A DNA stretch of 64,000 bases from Deltaproteobacteria bacterium RBG_16_64_85 (GCA_001798885.1 MGQW01000007.1:21242-85241); one strand, 5' to 3'. Positions 9,951-19,092 are shown, counted from the stretch's first letter. Notes: a model not told the origin generated them from the sequence alone. Made by a program: numbers and translations.

Positions 9951-10909
9951 TCGGTATCGCCCCGGAGAAGCGGGAATTCCCGGATGCCGAAAAGTCCCTG
10001 GGGACGCAGCAGCATCGTGACGATCAGGAGGACGGGGATCAGCACCCAGCGAAGCTCGATGTAGCCGGGAGGAAGGATTACGCGCAATCCCTCCAGGAGG
10101 AAGATCCACCCGAAGGAGGCGACCAGGGTCCCGCTCATGTTCCCCAGCCCCCCCAGGACGACAATCATGAGGACGTCCACCGATTTGAAGAAATCGAAGT
10201 TGCTGGGGTGCAGGAAGGCATAGAGGTGGGCGTAAAGCCCCCCGGCGAGCCCTGCGAAGGAGCAGCCGACGACAAAACCGGCCATCTTGTACCGGAACGT
10301 GTTGATCCCCACGATTCCGGCCGCGATCTCGTCCTCGCGGATCGAGACGAGCGCGCGCCCGTGGCTGGAATGGATCAGGTTCCGGGCAAGATACAGGGAG
10401 ACCCCCAGGAACATGACCGCCCATGCAACCGTGGTCATTTTCGCGATCCCCGTCATGCCTCTCGCGCCGCCCAGCTGGGGGAGGAAGCTGTCGGCGTTGT
10501 CGAAGAAAACCTTCATGATGACGCCGAATCCCAGCGTGGCGATGCCGAGGTAGTCCGAGGTCAGCCGAAGGGTGGGAAGCCCCACCAGCCAGGCGATCAA
10601 CGCGGCGCATCCCCCGCCGGCCAGTAGCGAGGCGAGAAAGAACAGCTGCGATTCCCCTCCGTACGATTTCATGAGGAAGGCCGCGGTGTAGGCGCCGATG
10701 CCGTAGAAAGCGGCGTGCCCCAGGGAAAACAGGCCGGTGAATCCGTAGATGACGTTCAGCCCCAGTGCGGAAACGGCCATGATGCAGGCCAGCTGGAAAA
10801 TCTGGACCCAGTAAGGATTTACGACCCCGCCTGTCGAAAGCCCCCACCCTGCCGCGGTCGCCGCGGCGAAGGGCGTGAGGAACCTGGCAAGGTGGAGCAA
10901 CGCTCTCAT
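9947..10909 (-). CDS. livM: branched-chain amino-acid ABC transporter permease LivM
   Basis: The 320-residue polytopic permease has the family motif YGFTGLFSLGHAAFYGIGAY near residue 60 and GGLGNMSGTLVAS in the second half, where the permease contacts the ATPase. It forms the transmembrane channel with LivH. Its stop overlaps livG by four bases and it starts seven bases after livH, so it is part of a tight operon. Confidence 0.93.
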   Translation of the reverse strand: MRALLHLARFLTPFAAATAAGWGLSTGGVVNPYWVQIFQLACIMAVSALGLNVIYGFTGLFSLGHAAFYGIGAYTAAFLMKSYGGESQLFFLASLLAGGGCAALIAWLVGLPTLRLTSDYLGIATLGFGVIMKVFFDNADSFLPQLGGARGMTGIAKMTTVAWAVMFLGVSLYLARNLIHSSHGRALVSIREDEIAAGIVGINTFRYKMAGFVVGCSFAGLAGGLYAHLYAFLHPSNFDFFKSVDVLMIVVLGGLGNMSGTLVASFGWIFLLEGLRVILPPGYIELRWVLIPVLLIVTMLLRPQGLFGIREFPLLRGDTE

Positions 10910-10916
10910 GGCACCT

Positions 10917-11801
10917 TCAGACTTTCTCCGTCCGCGCGGTTCCGAGGATCCCCGAGGGCCGCAGGAGGAGGACCAGGATCAGGATGAGGAAGGCGATCCC
11001 GTCCCGGTACGTCGAGGAGAGATACGCCGAGGTCAGGGTTTCGGACTGCCCCATGATCAGGGCCCCGAGCGCTGCCCCGGGGATGCTCCCGATCCCTCCC
11101 AACACCGCGGCGGTGAAGGCCTTCAGTCCCGGCATGACTCCCATGAAGGTGTTGACCTGCGGATAGGCGAAGCCGTAAAGCACCCCTCCGATGCCGGCCA
11201 GGGCCGCCCCCAGCCCGAAGGTGATGGAGATCACAAGGTCGACGTTGACCCCCATGAGTCCCGCCGTCACGTGGTCGTAGGAAACCGCACGCATCGCCCT
11301 GCCCAGGCGGGTACGGTAGACGATGAATTGGAGCAGGCCGAGACAGGCAAGCGTAACGAAGAAGATGATCGCCTGGATATTGGTCAGCACGATGCCGCGC
11401 ACTTCCCAGGAGGTCACGGCGAACGGCCGAGGGAAGGAGTAGAAATTCGGGCCGAAGACCTGTCGCAGCGCGGTAAAGTATTCGAGAAACAGGGAAACCC
11501 CGATGGCGGTGATCAGAGACGCGATTTTCGGCGCCATCCGCAACGGACGGTAGGCGACCCGCTCCATCGCGATCCCGAGGAGGGAGCACCCGAGGACAGC
11601 AAGAAGGAATACGGCGGCAAGGGGCAAGTGGAATCTCTCGATGGCGTACAGGCCGATAAAGGCCCCCACCATGAAGACATCGCCGTGGGCGAAGTTGATC
11701 AGCCGGACGATGCCGTACACCATCGTGTAGCCGAGGGCGATCAGGGCATAGACGAACCCGATTTGCAGCCCGTTAATGACCTGCTGAAGGAAAACTTCCA
11801 C
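10917..11801 (-). CDS. livH: branched-chain amino-acid ABC transporter permease LivH
   Basis: The 294-residue permease begins with the LivH-typical QQVINGLQIGFVYALIALG and contains INFAHGDVFMVGAF, with AAVLGGIGSIPGAALGAL near the C-terminus. The start codon is GTG 11801, preceded by a G-rich weak ribosome binding site. It lies 12 bases after livJ and seven bases before livM in the same operon. Confidence 0.92.
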   Translation of the reverse strand: MEVFLQQVINGLQIGFVYALIALGYTMVYGIVRLINFAHGDVFMVGAFIGLYAIERFHLPLAAVFLLAVLGCSLLGIAMERVAYRPLRMAPKIASLITAIGVSLFLEYFTALRQVFGPNFYSFPRPFAVTSWEVRGIVLTNIQAIIFFVTLACLGLLQFIVYRTRLGRAMRAVSYDHVTAGLMGVNVDLVISITFGLGAALAGIGGVLYGFAYPQVNTFMGVMPGLKAFTAAVLGGIGSIPGAALGALIMGQSETLTSAYLSSTYRDGIAFLILILVLLLRPSGILGTARTEKV

Positions 11802-11813
11802 CCGGCCCCGCCG

Positions 11814-12947
11814 TCAGGGGTTCACCACCTTGACGAATTTCTGCTTGCCGTTCACAATCTGCAAGATTACGGCACTCTTGATGGCGTTCCCGTTGTCGTC
11901 CATGGCGGACTCCCCCGTCACGCCTTTGAATCCCTTGATCGAGGCCAGCGTCTCCCGGATCTTGACGGGGTCGTCGCTGTTCGCCTTCCGGATCGCCTCC
12001 AACATCAGGTTGGTGCCGTCGTAGGCGAGCGTCCCCAGAGCGTCCGGGGTCTGCCCGAACTTTTCCTTGTACTTCTTCACCCAGGCGACCACTTCGGGGC
12101 GGGTGTCATCCGGTGAATAATGGTTGGAGAAGTATCCCCCTTCGATTGCGTCCCCGGCGACCTTCACGAGATCCGGTGAATCCCAGCCGTCCGGTCCAAT
12201 CATGGTTGCCCGGATCCCCTTCTCCATGGACTGCTTCGCGATGAGCCCCACCTTGTTGTAGTAATCCGGAAGGAAGAGAACGTCGGCCCCGGAAGCCCTC
12301 ACTTTCGTGAGCAGCGCGGAGAAATCCACGTCGTCCTTCCCGTACGATTCGTAGGCGACCACCTTGCCTCCCATGAGCTTGAAGGCATCGCTGAAATACT
12401 CTGCGATCCCCTTGGAGTAGTCGTTGGAGGCGTCGTACAGGACGGCCGCCTTCTCCTTGGAAAGCGTCTCCCGGGCGAACTTCGCCATCACCTTCCCCTG
12501 GAACGGGTCGATGAAGCAGGACCGGAACACGAAATCCTTCCGTTTCCCGTCGGCGACGGTCACTTTGGGATTGGTTGCCGTAGGTGAGATCGTGGGGATT
12601 CTGCTGCTCTGCGCGAGGTCGGACACCGGGATGCTGGCCTTGGAGGTGACGGACCCGATGATGACCTTGACCTTCTCCTGGTGGATCAGAAGGTTCGCCG
12701 CGTTGCTCGCCTCCGTCGGGTCGTTCCTGTCGTCCACCACGACGGTGACGATCTTCATCCCCGCGACCCCCCCTGCCTTGTTGGCCTCTTCGACCGCTAT
12801 CTCGAAGGAGTTTTTCACCGACTCCCCGTAGGTCTTGACGTCCCCCGTGAGCGGAGTGATGAGGCCGATCTTGATTTCCTTGGCGGGAGGCGCCTTGCAC
12901 CCTGCGAGAAGCAGTGCCATCACCGCAACGATCGCCGTTTTTTTCAT
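11814..12947 (-). CDS. livJ: branched-chain amino-acid ABC transporter substrate-binding lipoprotein
   Basis: The 377-residue protein has a type II signal peptide with lipobox LLAGC at about residue 17. The mature part is a periplasmic-binding fold of the Leu/Ile/Val type (IKIGLITPLTGDVKTYGES, GVTGESAMDDNGNA). The start at ATG 12947 is set by GGGAGGGAAAC just upstream; the longer upstream extension is rich in charged residues and is rejected. It is the first gene of the liv operon and should bind the imported ligand in the periplasm. The ligand could be an aromatic or other hydrophobic compound, since this family is broad. Confidence 0.92.
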   Translation of the reverse strand: MKKTAIVAVMALLLAGCKAPPAKEIKIGLITPLTGDVKTYGESVKNSFEIAVEEANKAGGVAGMKIVTVVVDDRNDPTEASNAANLLIHQEKVKVIIGSVTSKASIPVSDLAQSSRIPTISPTATNPKVTVADGKRKDFVFRSCFIDPFQGKVMAKFARETLSKEKAAVLYDASNDYSKGIAEYFSDAFKLMGGKVVAYESYGKDDVDFSALLTKVRASGADVLFLPDYYNKVGLIAKQSMEKGIRATMIGPDGWDSPDLVKVAGDAIEGGYFSNHYSPDDTRPEVVAWVKKYKEKFGQTPDALGTLAYDGTNLMLEAIRKANSDDPVKIRETLASIKGFKGVTGESAMDDNGNAIKSAVILQIVNGKQKFVKVVNP

Positions 12948-13066
12948 GTTTCCCTCCCGTCGGCTCCCGGAATTTTCCCCCCTCAACCCCCCCATCCTAT
13001 TTTGAGTTTCCTTTTTCGTGTAGCCCTTTTTTTTATTTGCTTCGCATCCATGTCTCCAGGGTCGAT

Positions 13067-14215
13067 TCACTTCTTCCCTTCCGGTCTCCGGTAGCTGATC
13101 CGGTAGATCGCCCCCGCCTTGTCATCGGAAACGAGGAGCGCGCCGTCCGGCATGACCAGCACGTCCACCGGACGGCCCCAGGCGTTGCGTCTCTGGAGCC
13201 ACCCCTCCGCGAAGACCTCGTAGCTTACCGCCCTGCCGTCTTTCAGCCGGACGAGCGTCACGCGATAGCCGATGGGCGTGGTGCGGTTCCAGGACCCGTG
13301 TTCCGCGATGAAGATCTGGTTTTTGTATTCGACGGGAAACATCGTACCCGTGTAGAAGCGCATGCCGAGGGAGGCCACGTGCGGCCCCAGCTCCTTTTCG
13401 GGAGGCGTAAACACGCGTCCACCTGCCTTTCTGCCGTACTCGGGGTCGGGGATGTCCTTCCCGTGCAGATAGGGATAACCGAAGTGCATCCCCTTTCTCG
13501 GGGCGCGGTTCAATTCGTCCGGCGGCCGGTCGTCGCCCAGCCAGTCCCGTCCGTTGTCGGTGAACCAGAGCTCCTTCGACTCCGGATGCCAGTCGAACCC
13601 GATCGAGTTCCGGACGCCACTTGCGAAGACCTCCATCCCGGTCCCGTCGGGCTTTATGCGCAGGATCGCGGCGTATCGCGGGTCCTTCTCCTCGCAGATG
13701 TTGCACGGCGCACCCACGGACACGTAAAGATAGCCGTCCGGGCCGAACCGGGCGACTTTCCATCCATGGTGGGGACTTCGGGGGAAGGCGTCGCCAACGA
13801 CGGCAGGCCTCGGCGGAGCCTTCAGGCGGCCTTCGATGCCGTCGTATCGCAGCACACGGTTCGCCTCGGCCACGTAGAGCGCCCCGTCCCGGAACGCGAC
13901 GCCGTTGGGCAGGTCCATCCCGCTCGCGATGGTGATGACCTCGTCCGCCCGGCCCTTCTTTCCGTGGTCGAGAACGGCATAGACGCTTCCAATGTCGCGC
14001 GTCCCGACAAACAGGGTACCGCCGGGGGAGAGCGTCATCGACCGCGCGCCGGGCACGCCGGCGGCATATACATCGATCCGGAATCCCGGCGGGAGCTTGA
14101 TCTTTTCCAACGGCAGCTCCGCGCCGAGGCCCCGCGCGGCAACCAGCAGGACGACGAAGACAAGGGCGGACCCCAGGCTCGCCCTTCGGCACAATCCCGG
14201 TTGGATACGGGTCAT
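13067..14215 (-). CDS. secreted PQQ-type sugar (sorbosone/glucose) dehydrogenase-like beta-propeller
   Basis: The 382-residue protein carries an N-terminal signal peptide (hydrophobic stretch SALVFVVLLVAARGLGA). The mature part is a six-bladed-propeller sequence with ASGVRNSIGFDWHPESKELW and FTDNGRDWLGDD, typical of the sorbosone/soluble glucose dehydrogenase family. Members bind PQQ and oxidise aldoses in the periplasm, but many relatives have unknown substrates. It begins seven bases after mutY, so both are probably transcribed together although their functions seem unrelated. About 120 bases separate its stop from livJ and hold no clear terminator. Confidence 0.82.
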   Translation of the reverse strand: MTRIQPGLCRRASLGSALVFVVLLVAARGLGAELPLEKIKLPPGFRIDVYAAGVPGARSMTLSPGGTLFVGTRDIGSVYAVLDHGKKGRADEVITIASGMDLPNGVAFRDGALYVAEANRVLRYDGIEGRLKAPPRPAVVGDAFPRSPHHGWKVARFGPDGYLYVSVGAPCNICEEKDPRYAAILRIKPDGTGMEVFASGVRNSIGFDWHPESKELWFTDNGRDWLGDDRPPDELNRAPRKGMHFGYPYLHGKDIPDPEYGRKAGGRVFTPPEKELGPHVASLGMRFYTGTMFPVEYKNQIFIAEHGSWNRTTPIGYRVTLVRLKDGRAVSYEVFAEGWLQRRNAWGRPVDVLVMPDGALLVSDDKAGAIYRISYRRPEGKK

Positions 14216-14222
14216 GGGCTCC

Positions 14223-15317
14223 TCACTTCCTCCTTTCCCGCACTTCCGCGCCGTGCGGCTGCCGGTTCGCGATGAGCTCCAGGAGTTTCCGGTGGGCGCG
14301 CGGGAACGCGAAGCTCTCCAGCTCCCCCGGCGTCACCCATCTCCGCTCGCGGCTCGACCGGACCCTTCCCCCCGCCTTCGTGCACCGGTAGGCGTGGAGG
14401 GTCACCCGGAAGTGCGAATACCCGTGCCGGATCGTGCCGATCTTGTCGAGGACCTCGATGTCGAATCCCAGTTCCTCCCGGATCTCCCGCGCAAGCGCTC
14501 CCGCAAGGGTTTCGCCGGCCTTCCGCTTCCCTCCCGGAAGCTCCCAAAGACCACCCAGAAGACCATCGTCCGGACGCCGGTCGATCAGGAGCTTTCCCTC
14601 CCGGTCACCGATCACGCCAACGACAACGTCGTGATGGGGAAGAAATCTTTTCGCCGACTTGCGCGGGATGCTTTCCTGAAGGCCCTGGCGGCGGGCCTTG
14701 CACCAGTGCGCAAGGGGGCAGACAGGGCATTGGGGATTCCTGGGAGTGCAGACGATCGACCCGAGGTCCATCATGGCGAGCGCAGTTTCCCTCCCTCTGC
14801 CCGGAAGGATCATCCGGCGGGAATATCCCCAGAGCGACTTTTCCACGGCGGGCCGCCGTAACTCTTCCCGCACTGCATGGAGCCGGGCCACCACCCGTTT
14901 TACATTGGAATCGAGAATGGGAACATCCTGCCGGAACGCGATGGCCGCGATCGCACCCGCCGTCGATTTCCCCACGCCCGGAAGGGCCGTGAGCGCGTCC
15001 ACCGATTCGGGCAGCCGTCCGCGGTGTCCGTCGAGGAGGATTCTTGCCGCTTTGTGGAGGTTCCGGGCGCGGGAGTAGTACCCCATTCCCTCCCAGATCT
15101 TCAGGACCCGGTCACGGGGCGCTTCGGCCAACGCTTTCAAGGTGGGGAAGGCCGAAAGAAACCGCTTGTAGTAAGGGGCGACGGTGTCTACCCGGGTCTG
15201 CTGGAGCATGACTTCCGAAACCCAGATCCGGTAGGGATCCTTTGTCTCCCTCCAGTCCATCCGCCGGGCGGAGCTGCGGAACCACTCCATGAGGGCAAGG
15301 GAGGCTTCCCGCATCAT
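14223..15317 (-). CDS. mutY: A/G-specific adenine DNA glycosylase MutY with NUDIX-like C-terminal domain
   Basis: The ~364-residue protein removes adenine mispaired with 8-oxoguanine. Visible features are SEVMLQQTRV (catalytic Glu), the helix-hairpin-helix PGVGKSTAGAIA, catalytic Asp in LDSNVKRV, and the 4Fe-4S loop with C-x6-C-x2-C-x5-C spacing (CTPRNPQCPVCPLAHWC). The C-terminal MutT-like domain keeps a complete NUDIX box (GGKRKAGE ... REIREELGF), which is often degenerate in MutY. Two tandem ATG codons (15317 and 15314) follow AGGGGAGG; the second leaves better spacing. Confidence 0.92.
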   Translation of the reverse strand: MMREASLALMEWFRSSARRMDWRETKDPYRIWVSEVMLQQTRVDTVAPYYKRFLSAFPTLKALAEAPRDRVLKIWEGMGYYSRARNLHKAARILLDGHRGRLPESVDALTALPGVGKSTAGAIAAIAFRQDVPILDSNVKRVVARLHAVREELRRPAVEKSLWGYSRRMILPGRGRETALAMMDLGSIVCTPRNPQCPVCPLAHWCKARRQGLQESIPRKSAKRFLPHHDVVVGVIGDREGKLLIDRRPDDGLLGGLWELPGGKRKAGETLAGALAREIREELGFDIEVLDKIGTIRHGYSHFRVTLHAYRCTKAGGRVRSSRERRWVTPGELESFAFPRAHRKLLELIANRQPHGAEVRERRK

Positions 15318-15400
15318 CCTCCCCTGGATCTCTCGTTCCACTTCGTGATCTCTCCCGCCAGGACGGGGTCTTTGGTCTTTCTGGATGCTTGGCGACGCCT

Positions 15401-15832
15401 CTAAATTTCTTCCAGAAGGGACGTGAAGATGTCGTGATGGTCCTCTTCGTCGGACAGGATTTCCCGGAACAGGTGATTCGTCACTTCGTCCCCTTCCCTC
15501 CTCGAAACCTCGATGATTCTCTTGTAGAGGACGATCGCCCCCTCCTCGTCCTTCTTGTCCTGCTCGATCATCTCCTTGAGGGTATCCCCCAGGAAGATCG
15601 GTGTCGGCTTCGTGGTGGGGATTCCACCCAGGTAGTTCAACCTCTCCGCGATGGCCTCCGCGTGCTTCATCTCTTCGATCGCGATCTTTTTGAGCGCATC
15701 CTTCACTGCGAAGCCTTTCACCCCCTTCCACAGCACATGCTGCCACATGTACTGGACCGAAACCTGAATTTCCCTCGCAACGGCCTGATTGAGCAGGTCC
15801 ATGAGTTCCTTGGGCGCTTTCCGTGCGGTCAT
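15401..15832 (-). CDS. ferritin-like (bacterioferritin/DUF2202-type) di-iron protein
   Basis: The 143-residue, all-helical protein has the carboxylate-bridged di-iron pattern: an early REIQVSVQY helix, IEEMKHAEAIAERL, and the C-terminal SDEEDHHDIF with ExxH-type spacing. It probably binds or oxidises iron in the cytoplasm. No haem-ligand methionine of a classical bacterioferritin is obvious. ATG 15832 has GGAGG eight bases upstream. It is divergent from trxB across 173 bases. Oxidative-stress genes (trxB, mutY) surround it. Confidence 0.8.
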   Translation of the reverse strand: MTARKAPKELMDLLNQAVAREIQVSVQYMWQHVLWKGVKGFAVKDALKKIAIEEMKHAEAIAERLNYLGGIPTTKPTPIFLGDTLKEMIEQDKKDEEGAIVLYKRIIEVSRREGDEVTNHLFREILSDEEDHHDIFTSLLEEI

Positions 15833-15941
15833 GACGAATACCTCCAGTCAGGGATTTGGGATACCGACTCAACCTACCACAAAAAAATGGATGTCCGCGA
15901 CCCTTGCCGGGATTCGCTGTATTTCCATCTCCGCATCCTCC

Positions 15942-15970
15942 TTGACAATCCTCGCATCCCGCGGTCACAC
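15942..15970 (+). promoter_or_regulatory. possible sigma-70 promoter of trxB
   Basis: A perfect -35 hexamer TTGACA lies at 15942-15947, with a 17-base spacer to TCACAC, a poor -10 match, about 40 bases before the trxB ATG. The good -35 and the divergent position support it; the -10 does not. Confidence 0.3.
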
Positions 15971-16005
15971 TTCAACGGTACGAAAACGCTCACGGAGGAA
16001 GCCGA

Positions 16006-16932
16006 ATGGTTCGCAACGTGATCATCCTGGGCTCGGGATGCGCCGGGTCCACCGCCGCCATCTATGCCGCCCGGGCCAACCTGAACCCCCTGGTCCTGGA
16101 GGGGCGCGAGCCCGGCGGCCAACTCACCCTGACCACCGACGTGGAAAACTTCCCGGGGTTTGTCGACGGCATCCAGGGACCCGAACTCGTGGACATCATG
16201 AAGCGACAGGCGCAGCGGTTCGGAGCCGAATACCGGTCGGAGTCGGCTACGGAAGTCGATCTCCGGCGGCGGCCTTTCATGGTCAAAACCGATGAAGGGA
16301 CGTACCATGCGAAGGCGCTGATCATCGCCACCGGAGCTTCCGCCAAGATGCTCGGTCTCGAGTCGGAGAAAAAGCTCCTGGGCCGGGGAGTGTCCACCTG
16401 CGCCACCTGCGACGGCGCGTTCTTCCGCAACCGGGAGGTGATGGTGGTGGGGGGCGGCGATACCGCCGTGGAGGAGGCCATCTTCCTGACTCGGTTCGCC
16501 TCCAAGGTGATCCTTGTCCATCGCCGCGACCAGTTCCGGGCCTCCAAGATCATGATCGACCGGGCGAGGAAAAATCCGAAGATCGAGTTCCTGTGGAACT
16601 CGGTGATCACGGAGATTCTCGACACGGAGAAGAACGAAGTGTCGGCGGTGCGGTTGAAGAACACCAGGAATGGAATCGAAGAAACGCGGAAGATCGACGG
16701 CGTCTTCGTAGCCATCGGCCACGAACCCAACACGAAGATCTTCGAAGGCCAGCTCGAGCTGGAGAAGGGATACATCCTCCTCCGCGGAGACTCAAGAACC
16801 AGCGTGGAGGGGGTCTTCGCCGCCGGCGACGTCCATGATTTCGTCTATCGCCAGGCGGTGACGGCCGCCGGCTGCGGGTGCCGCGCCGCCATCGACGCGG
16901 AACGGTTCCTGGAGGCCGAGGAAGCGGTGTAG
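16006..16932 (+). CDS. trxB: thioredoxin-disulfide reductase
   Basis: The 308-residue flavoprotein has an N-terminal FAD loop ([10 protein letters not shown], with Cys where Pro is usual), the redox-active CATC in [11 protein letters not shown], the NADPH-binding loop [12 protein letters not shown] and the C-terminal FAD motif GVFAAGDV. It passes electrons from NADPH to thioredoxin in the cytoplasm. ATG 16006 follows GGAGG at 15993-15997. It converges on the DUF4282 gene, leaving seven bases between the stops. Confidence 0.93.
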   Translation: MVRNVIILGSGCAGSTAAIYAARANLNPLVLEGREPGGQLTLTTDVENFPGFVDGIQGPELVDIMKRQAQRFGAEYRSESATEVDLRRRPFMVKTDEGTYHAKALIIATGASAKMLGLESEKKLLGRGVSTCATCDGAFFRNREVMVVGGGDTAVEEAIFLTRFASKVILVHRRDQFRASKIMIDRARKNPKIEFLWNSVITEILDTEKNEVSAVRLKNTRNGIEETRKIDGVFVAIGHEPNTKIFEGQLELEKGYILLRGDSRTSVEGVFAAGDVHDFVYRQAVTAAGCGCRAAIDAERFLEAEEAV

Positions 16933-16939
16933 GACCTCG

Positions 16940-17290
16940 TCACCCCGCAGGGGGATCCTCGGGAGGCGTCCCCCCCTGGCGGGCGATCTCCGCCGTATTC
17001 CTTGCGATGTCGGCGGTATGGTCGGAGATGCGGAAGACGACGATGGCGAGCTCGTAGACGATCCGGGTGGAGATCACCAGGATCAGAAAAACCAGGGGGG
17101 CCACGAAAAAGAGCGACAGGATCCCCTTGCCCACGGACTCGGAAAATCCCTCGATGATCAGGACGATCGAGATGAACCCCGCCGCAACGATGGACAGCGC
17201 ATACAGGACCTTGATGACGCGCGGGGTGACCAGGGTCCTGAACGAAATGTCGAAAAGCGACTCGAAAAGCCCCCTCTCCTTTTCCTTCAT
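16940..17290 (-). CDS. DUF4282 family small membrane protein
   Basis: The 116-residue protein has two adjacent transmembrane helices (about residues 27-47 and 57-82) and a conserved-looking STRIVYELAIVVFRI segment after the second helix, which fits DUF4282. The C-terminus is short and charged. GGGAGAAGAG precedes ATG 17290. The function of this family is not known. Confidence 0.75.
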   Translation of the reverse strand: MKEKERGLFESLFDISFRTLVTPRVIKVLYALSIVAAGFISIVLIIEGFSESVGKGILSLFFVAPLVFLILVISTRIVYELAIVVFRISDHTADIARNTAEIARQGGTPPEDPPAG

Positions 17291-17369
17291 CTCTTCTCCC
17301 TAAAAACCGAACGGTCCCGGCATCCCCGGTTGGCCCAGCAACCTCGGTTGTGTGACTGCGCCCGCTCTC

Positions 17370-17390
17370 GCCCGGACATCCTGTCCGGGC
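17370..17390. repeat. stem-loop in the 333-base intergenic region 17291-17623
   Basis: A perfect nine-base-pair inverted repeat (GCCCGGACA / TGTCCGGGC) with a three-base loop lies in an otherwise gene-free, GC-rich stretch between the DUF4282 gene and the cold-shock gene's terminator. No T-run follows on either strand. The rest of the stretch contains further short inverted repeats (for example GGTCC...GGGACC near 17519-17543) and no believable gene. Confidence 0.5.
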
Positions 17391-17551
17391 TGCGCTTTGC
17401 CGCCTCGGCAGCTTCCTCGGCCGTCCCTGGCCGCTCATCCTCCTGCTCGTCGACGCTGCCTCGGAGCTCGCATCCGCCTTCGTTCGGCCCATTCCGGTTG
17501 GATGCTCGCTCCCCTTGTGGTCCTGCCAAGTCCCTCTCCGGGACCGTCCTT

Positions 17552-17582
17552 AAAAAAAAACCCCGGCGAGCCATCGCCGGGG
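17552..17582 (-). terminator. intrinsic terminator of the cold-shock gene
   Basis: A perfect nine-base-pair stem (CCCCGGCGA / TCGCCGGGG, four-base loop) is followed on the minus strand by nine consecutive T. It lies about 42 bases after the csp stop codon and is the clearest rho-independent terminator in the window. Confidence 0.93.
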
Positions 17583-17623
17583 TTTTCATCGTCAAGGGGT
17601 TGCACCCCTTGGGCGGTTCCCGC

Positions 17624-17827
17624 TTACTTCACTTTGGTGACGTTGGAAGCCTGCGGTCCCTTGGGGCCTTGGGTAATTTCGAACTCGACGCGGTCACCCT
17701 CGTTCAGCGACTTGAACCCTTCGGCCTTGATCGCGCTGAAGTGCACGAACACATCCGGGCCGCCTTCCTGGGAGATGAAGCCGAACCCCTTCGCGTCATT
17801 GAACCACTTCACTGTGCCTTGTGCCAC
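17624..17827 (-). CDS. cold-shock domain protein (CspA family)
   Basis: The 67-residue OB-fold protein has RNP1 KGFGFI and RNP2 VFVHF, and ends QASNVTKVK. It binds single-stranded RNA or DNA and acts as an RNA chaperone. The start is GTG 17827, with AAGGAGG eight bases upstream. It is monocistronic, with a matched promoter and terminator. The ~70-base leader is AT-rich. Confidence 0.95.
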   Translation of the reverse strand: MAQGTVKWFNDAKGFGFISQEGGPDVFVHFSAIKAEGFKSLNEGDRVEFEITQGPKGPQASNVTKVK

Positions 17828-17897
17828 TTGCCGTTCCTCCTTAAATTTTTACTGCTGTAAAACCTGAGCGAAAAGCTCAAATTTAACAACATTTGGG

Positions 17898-17926
17898 AAT
17901 TTAACAGGTATTCTCCCACGCGTCAA
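17898..17926 (-). promoter_or_regulatory. sigma-70 promoter of the cold-shock gene
   Basis: On the minus strand TTGACG (17926-17921) and TAAATT (17903-17898) are separated by exactly 17 bases, giving a transcript start about 65 bases before the GTG. The region is much more AT-rich than its surroundings. Confidence 0.7.
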
Positions 17927-17973
17927 GGAAAGATCTTCCGCGCAACCGCAATCTCCCTTGAACCGGGCGGAGT

Positions 17974-19092
17974 TCACGGATGCAGTTCAAGGAATCTGTC
18001 GAACAGCCGCGGCTCGAACTCCGTGCCCCTGCCTTCCTTCATGATGGAGAGGGTCGTGTTCAGGTCCAGGCTTTTCCTGTATGGGCGATAGGTCCGCAGG
18101 GCGTCGTAAACGTCTGCTATCTGCGTCATGTACGAAGCGGGCTGCATGGCCCCTTCGAACCGGAGTGCGGGATATCCCGACCGGTTGTATTTGACATGAT
18201 GCTCGAAGGCGACGACCATCGGCAGGTCCGAGCCGCAATCGATCTTCCGGAGGATTTTCGCGCCGGTTGCAGGGTGCTCCGCCATCCTTTCGAACTCCCT
18301 GGCATCCAGTCTTCCCGGCTTGTTCAGGATTTCCGACGGGATCGTCTCCTTCCCGACGTCGTGCAGGAGGGCCGCCATGCCGATCTCCTGGACCTGGGAT
18401 TCGGAAAAGCCGAGGTGGATGGCCTGCGCCACGACGATGATGCAGACGTTCAGGGAATGGGTCACCGTGTAGTCGTCGTGCGCCTGGAGGCGCATCAGCT
18501 GGTCGATGAGCATCCCCTCCTGGCGCAGCCCCCTCATCACGGCGTCGACAAGATCGCGTCCCTCGGAAACCCTTACCCCCGCCCCCGCGACACTCCCCCC
18601 GGCAAGCGACACCAGAAGGCCCTTGAGGACGTCCGCGGCACCCAGGAGGACGTGCGACCGCACGACCGTCGACAGTCCGGAAGGAAGATTCTCCCCTTCC
18701 GTGACCTCGTGGATCCTTCCGTAGCTGATGTGCTCCCAGCGCAACTCCGCGGCGCTTTCCCCGCCGCCGCCGACCAGGTAGACGAAACGCTTCAGCTCGC
18801 CGAACGTGATCCCCTTGCGGAAAGAGACCTTCTCGATTCCCTTTTCCTGCATCTTTCTAATCAGCTTGTGCAGGGTGGGGGAAAGCCCAAGGAAAGGGAA
18901 CTCGTCCACTATCGCGTGATCGCCCATGAAGCCGATGTGCAGGGTCGAAAGCCTCCCCGCCTCTTCGTGGATCCGCTGGTGGAGACGCACAAGGAGATCC
19001 TGCACGCGTTGATGGCTTTCCGGATAGACGGACACGGCCTGGACCGCCAGGGCAAGGTCGGATACGACCGCGAAGAGATCCTGGTTTTTCAC
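17974..19092 (-). CDS. HD-GYP domain protein (probable cyclic-di-GMP phosphodiesterase)
   Basis: The 372-residue protein has an N-terminal ~130-residue domain resembling the N-terminus of the upstream gene product. A C-terminal HD-GYP domain follows, with His244-Asp245 in LLHDVGKETIP and Gly306-Tyr307-Pro308 in NRSGYPALRF. HD-GYP enzymes hydrolyse c-di-GMP. The start is GTG 19092, overlapping the upstream stop as GTGA, with GGAGG just before it. The N-terminal part has no transmembrane segment, so it is cytoplasmic. Confidence 0.87.
   Translation of the reverse strand: MKNQDLFAVVSDLALAVQAVSVYPESHQRVQDLLVRLHQRIHEEAGRLSTLHIGFMGDHAIVDEFPFLGLSPTLHKLIRKMQEKGIEKVSFRKGITFGELKRFVYLVGGGGESAAELRWEHISYGRIHEVTEGENLPSGLSTVVRSHVLLGAADVLKGLLVSLAGGSVAGAGVRVSEGRDLVDAVMRGLRQEGMLIDQLMRLQAHDDYTVTHSLNVCIIVVAQAIHLGFSESQVQEIGMAALLHDVGKETIPSEILNKPGRLDAREFERMAEHPATGAKILRKIDCGSDLPMVVAFEHHVKYNRSGYPALRFEGAMQPASYMTQIADVYDALRTYRPYRKSLDLNTTLSIMKEGRGTEFEPRLFDRFLELHP

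Noticed and set aside
9951..10847. Long minus-strand extension in front of livG
   Set aside because: It is the out-of-frame shadow of livM; livG has a natural ATG overlapping the livM stop.
15314..15400. Open frame ending KDPVLAGEITKWNERSRGG whose stop overlaps the mutY start
   Set aside because: Only 28 codons between stops, without a start codon; it could be a gene relic but cannot be supported.
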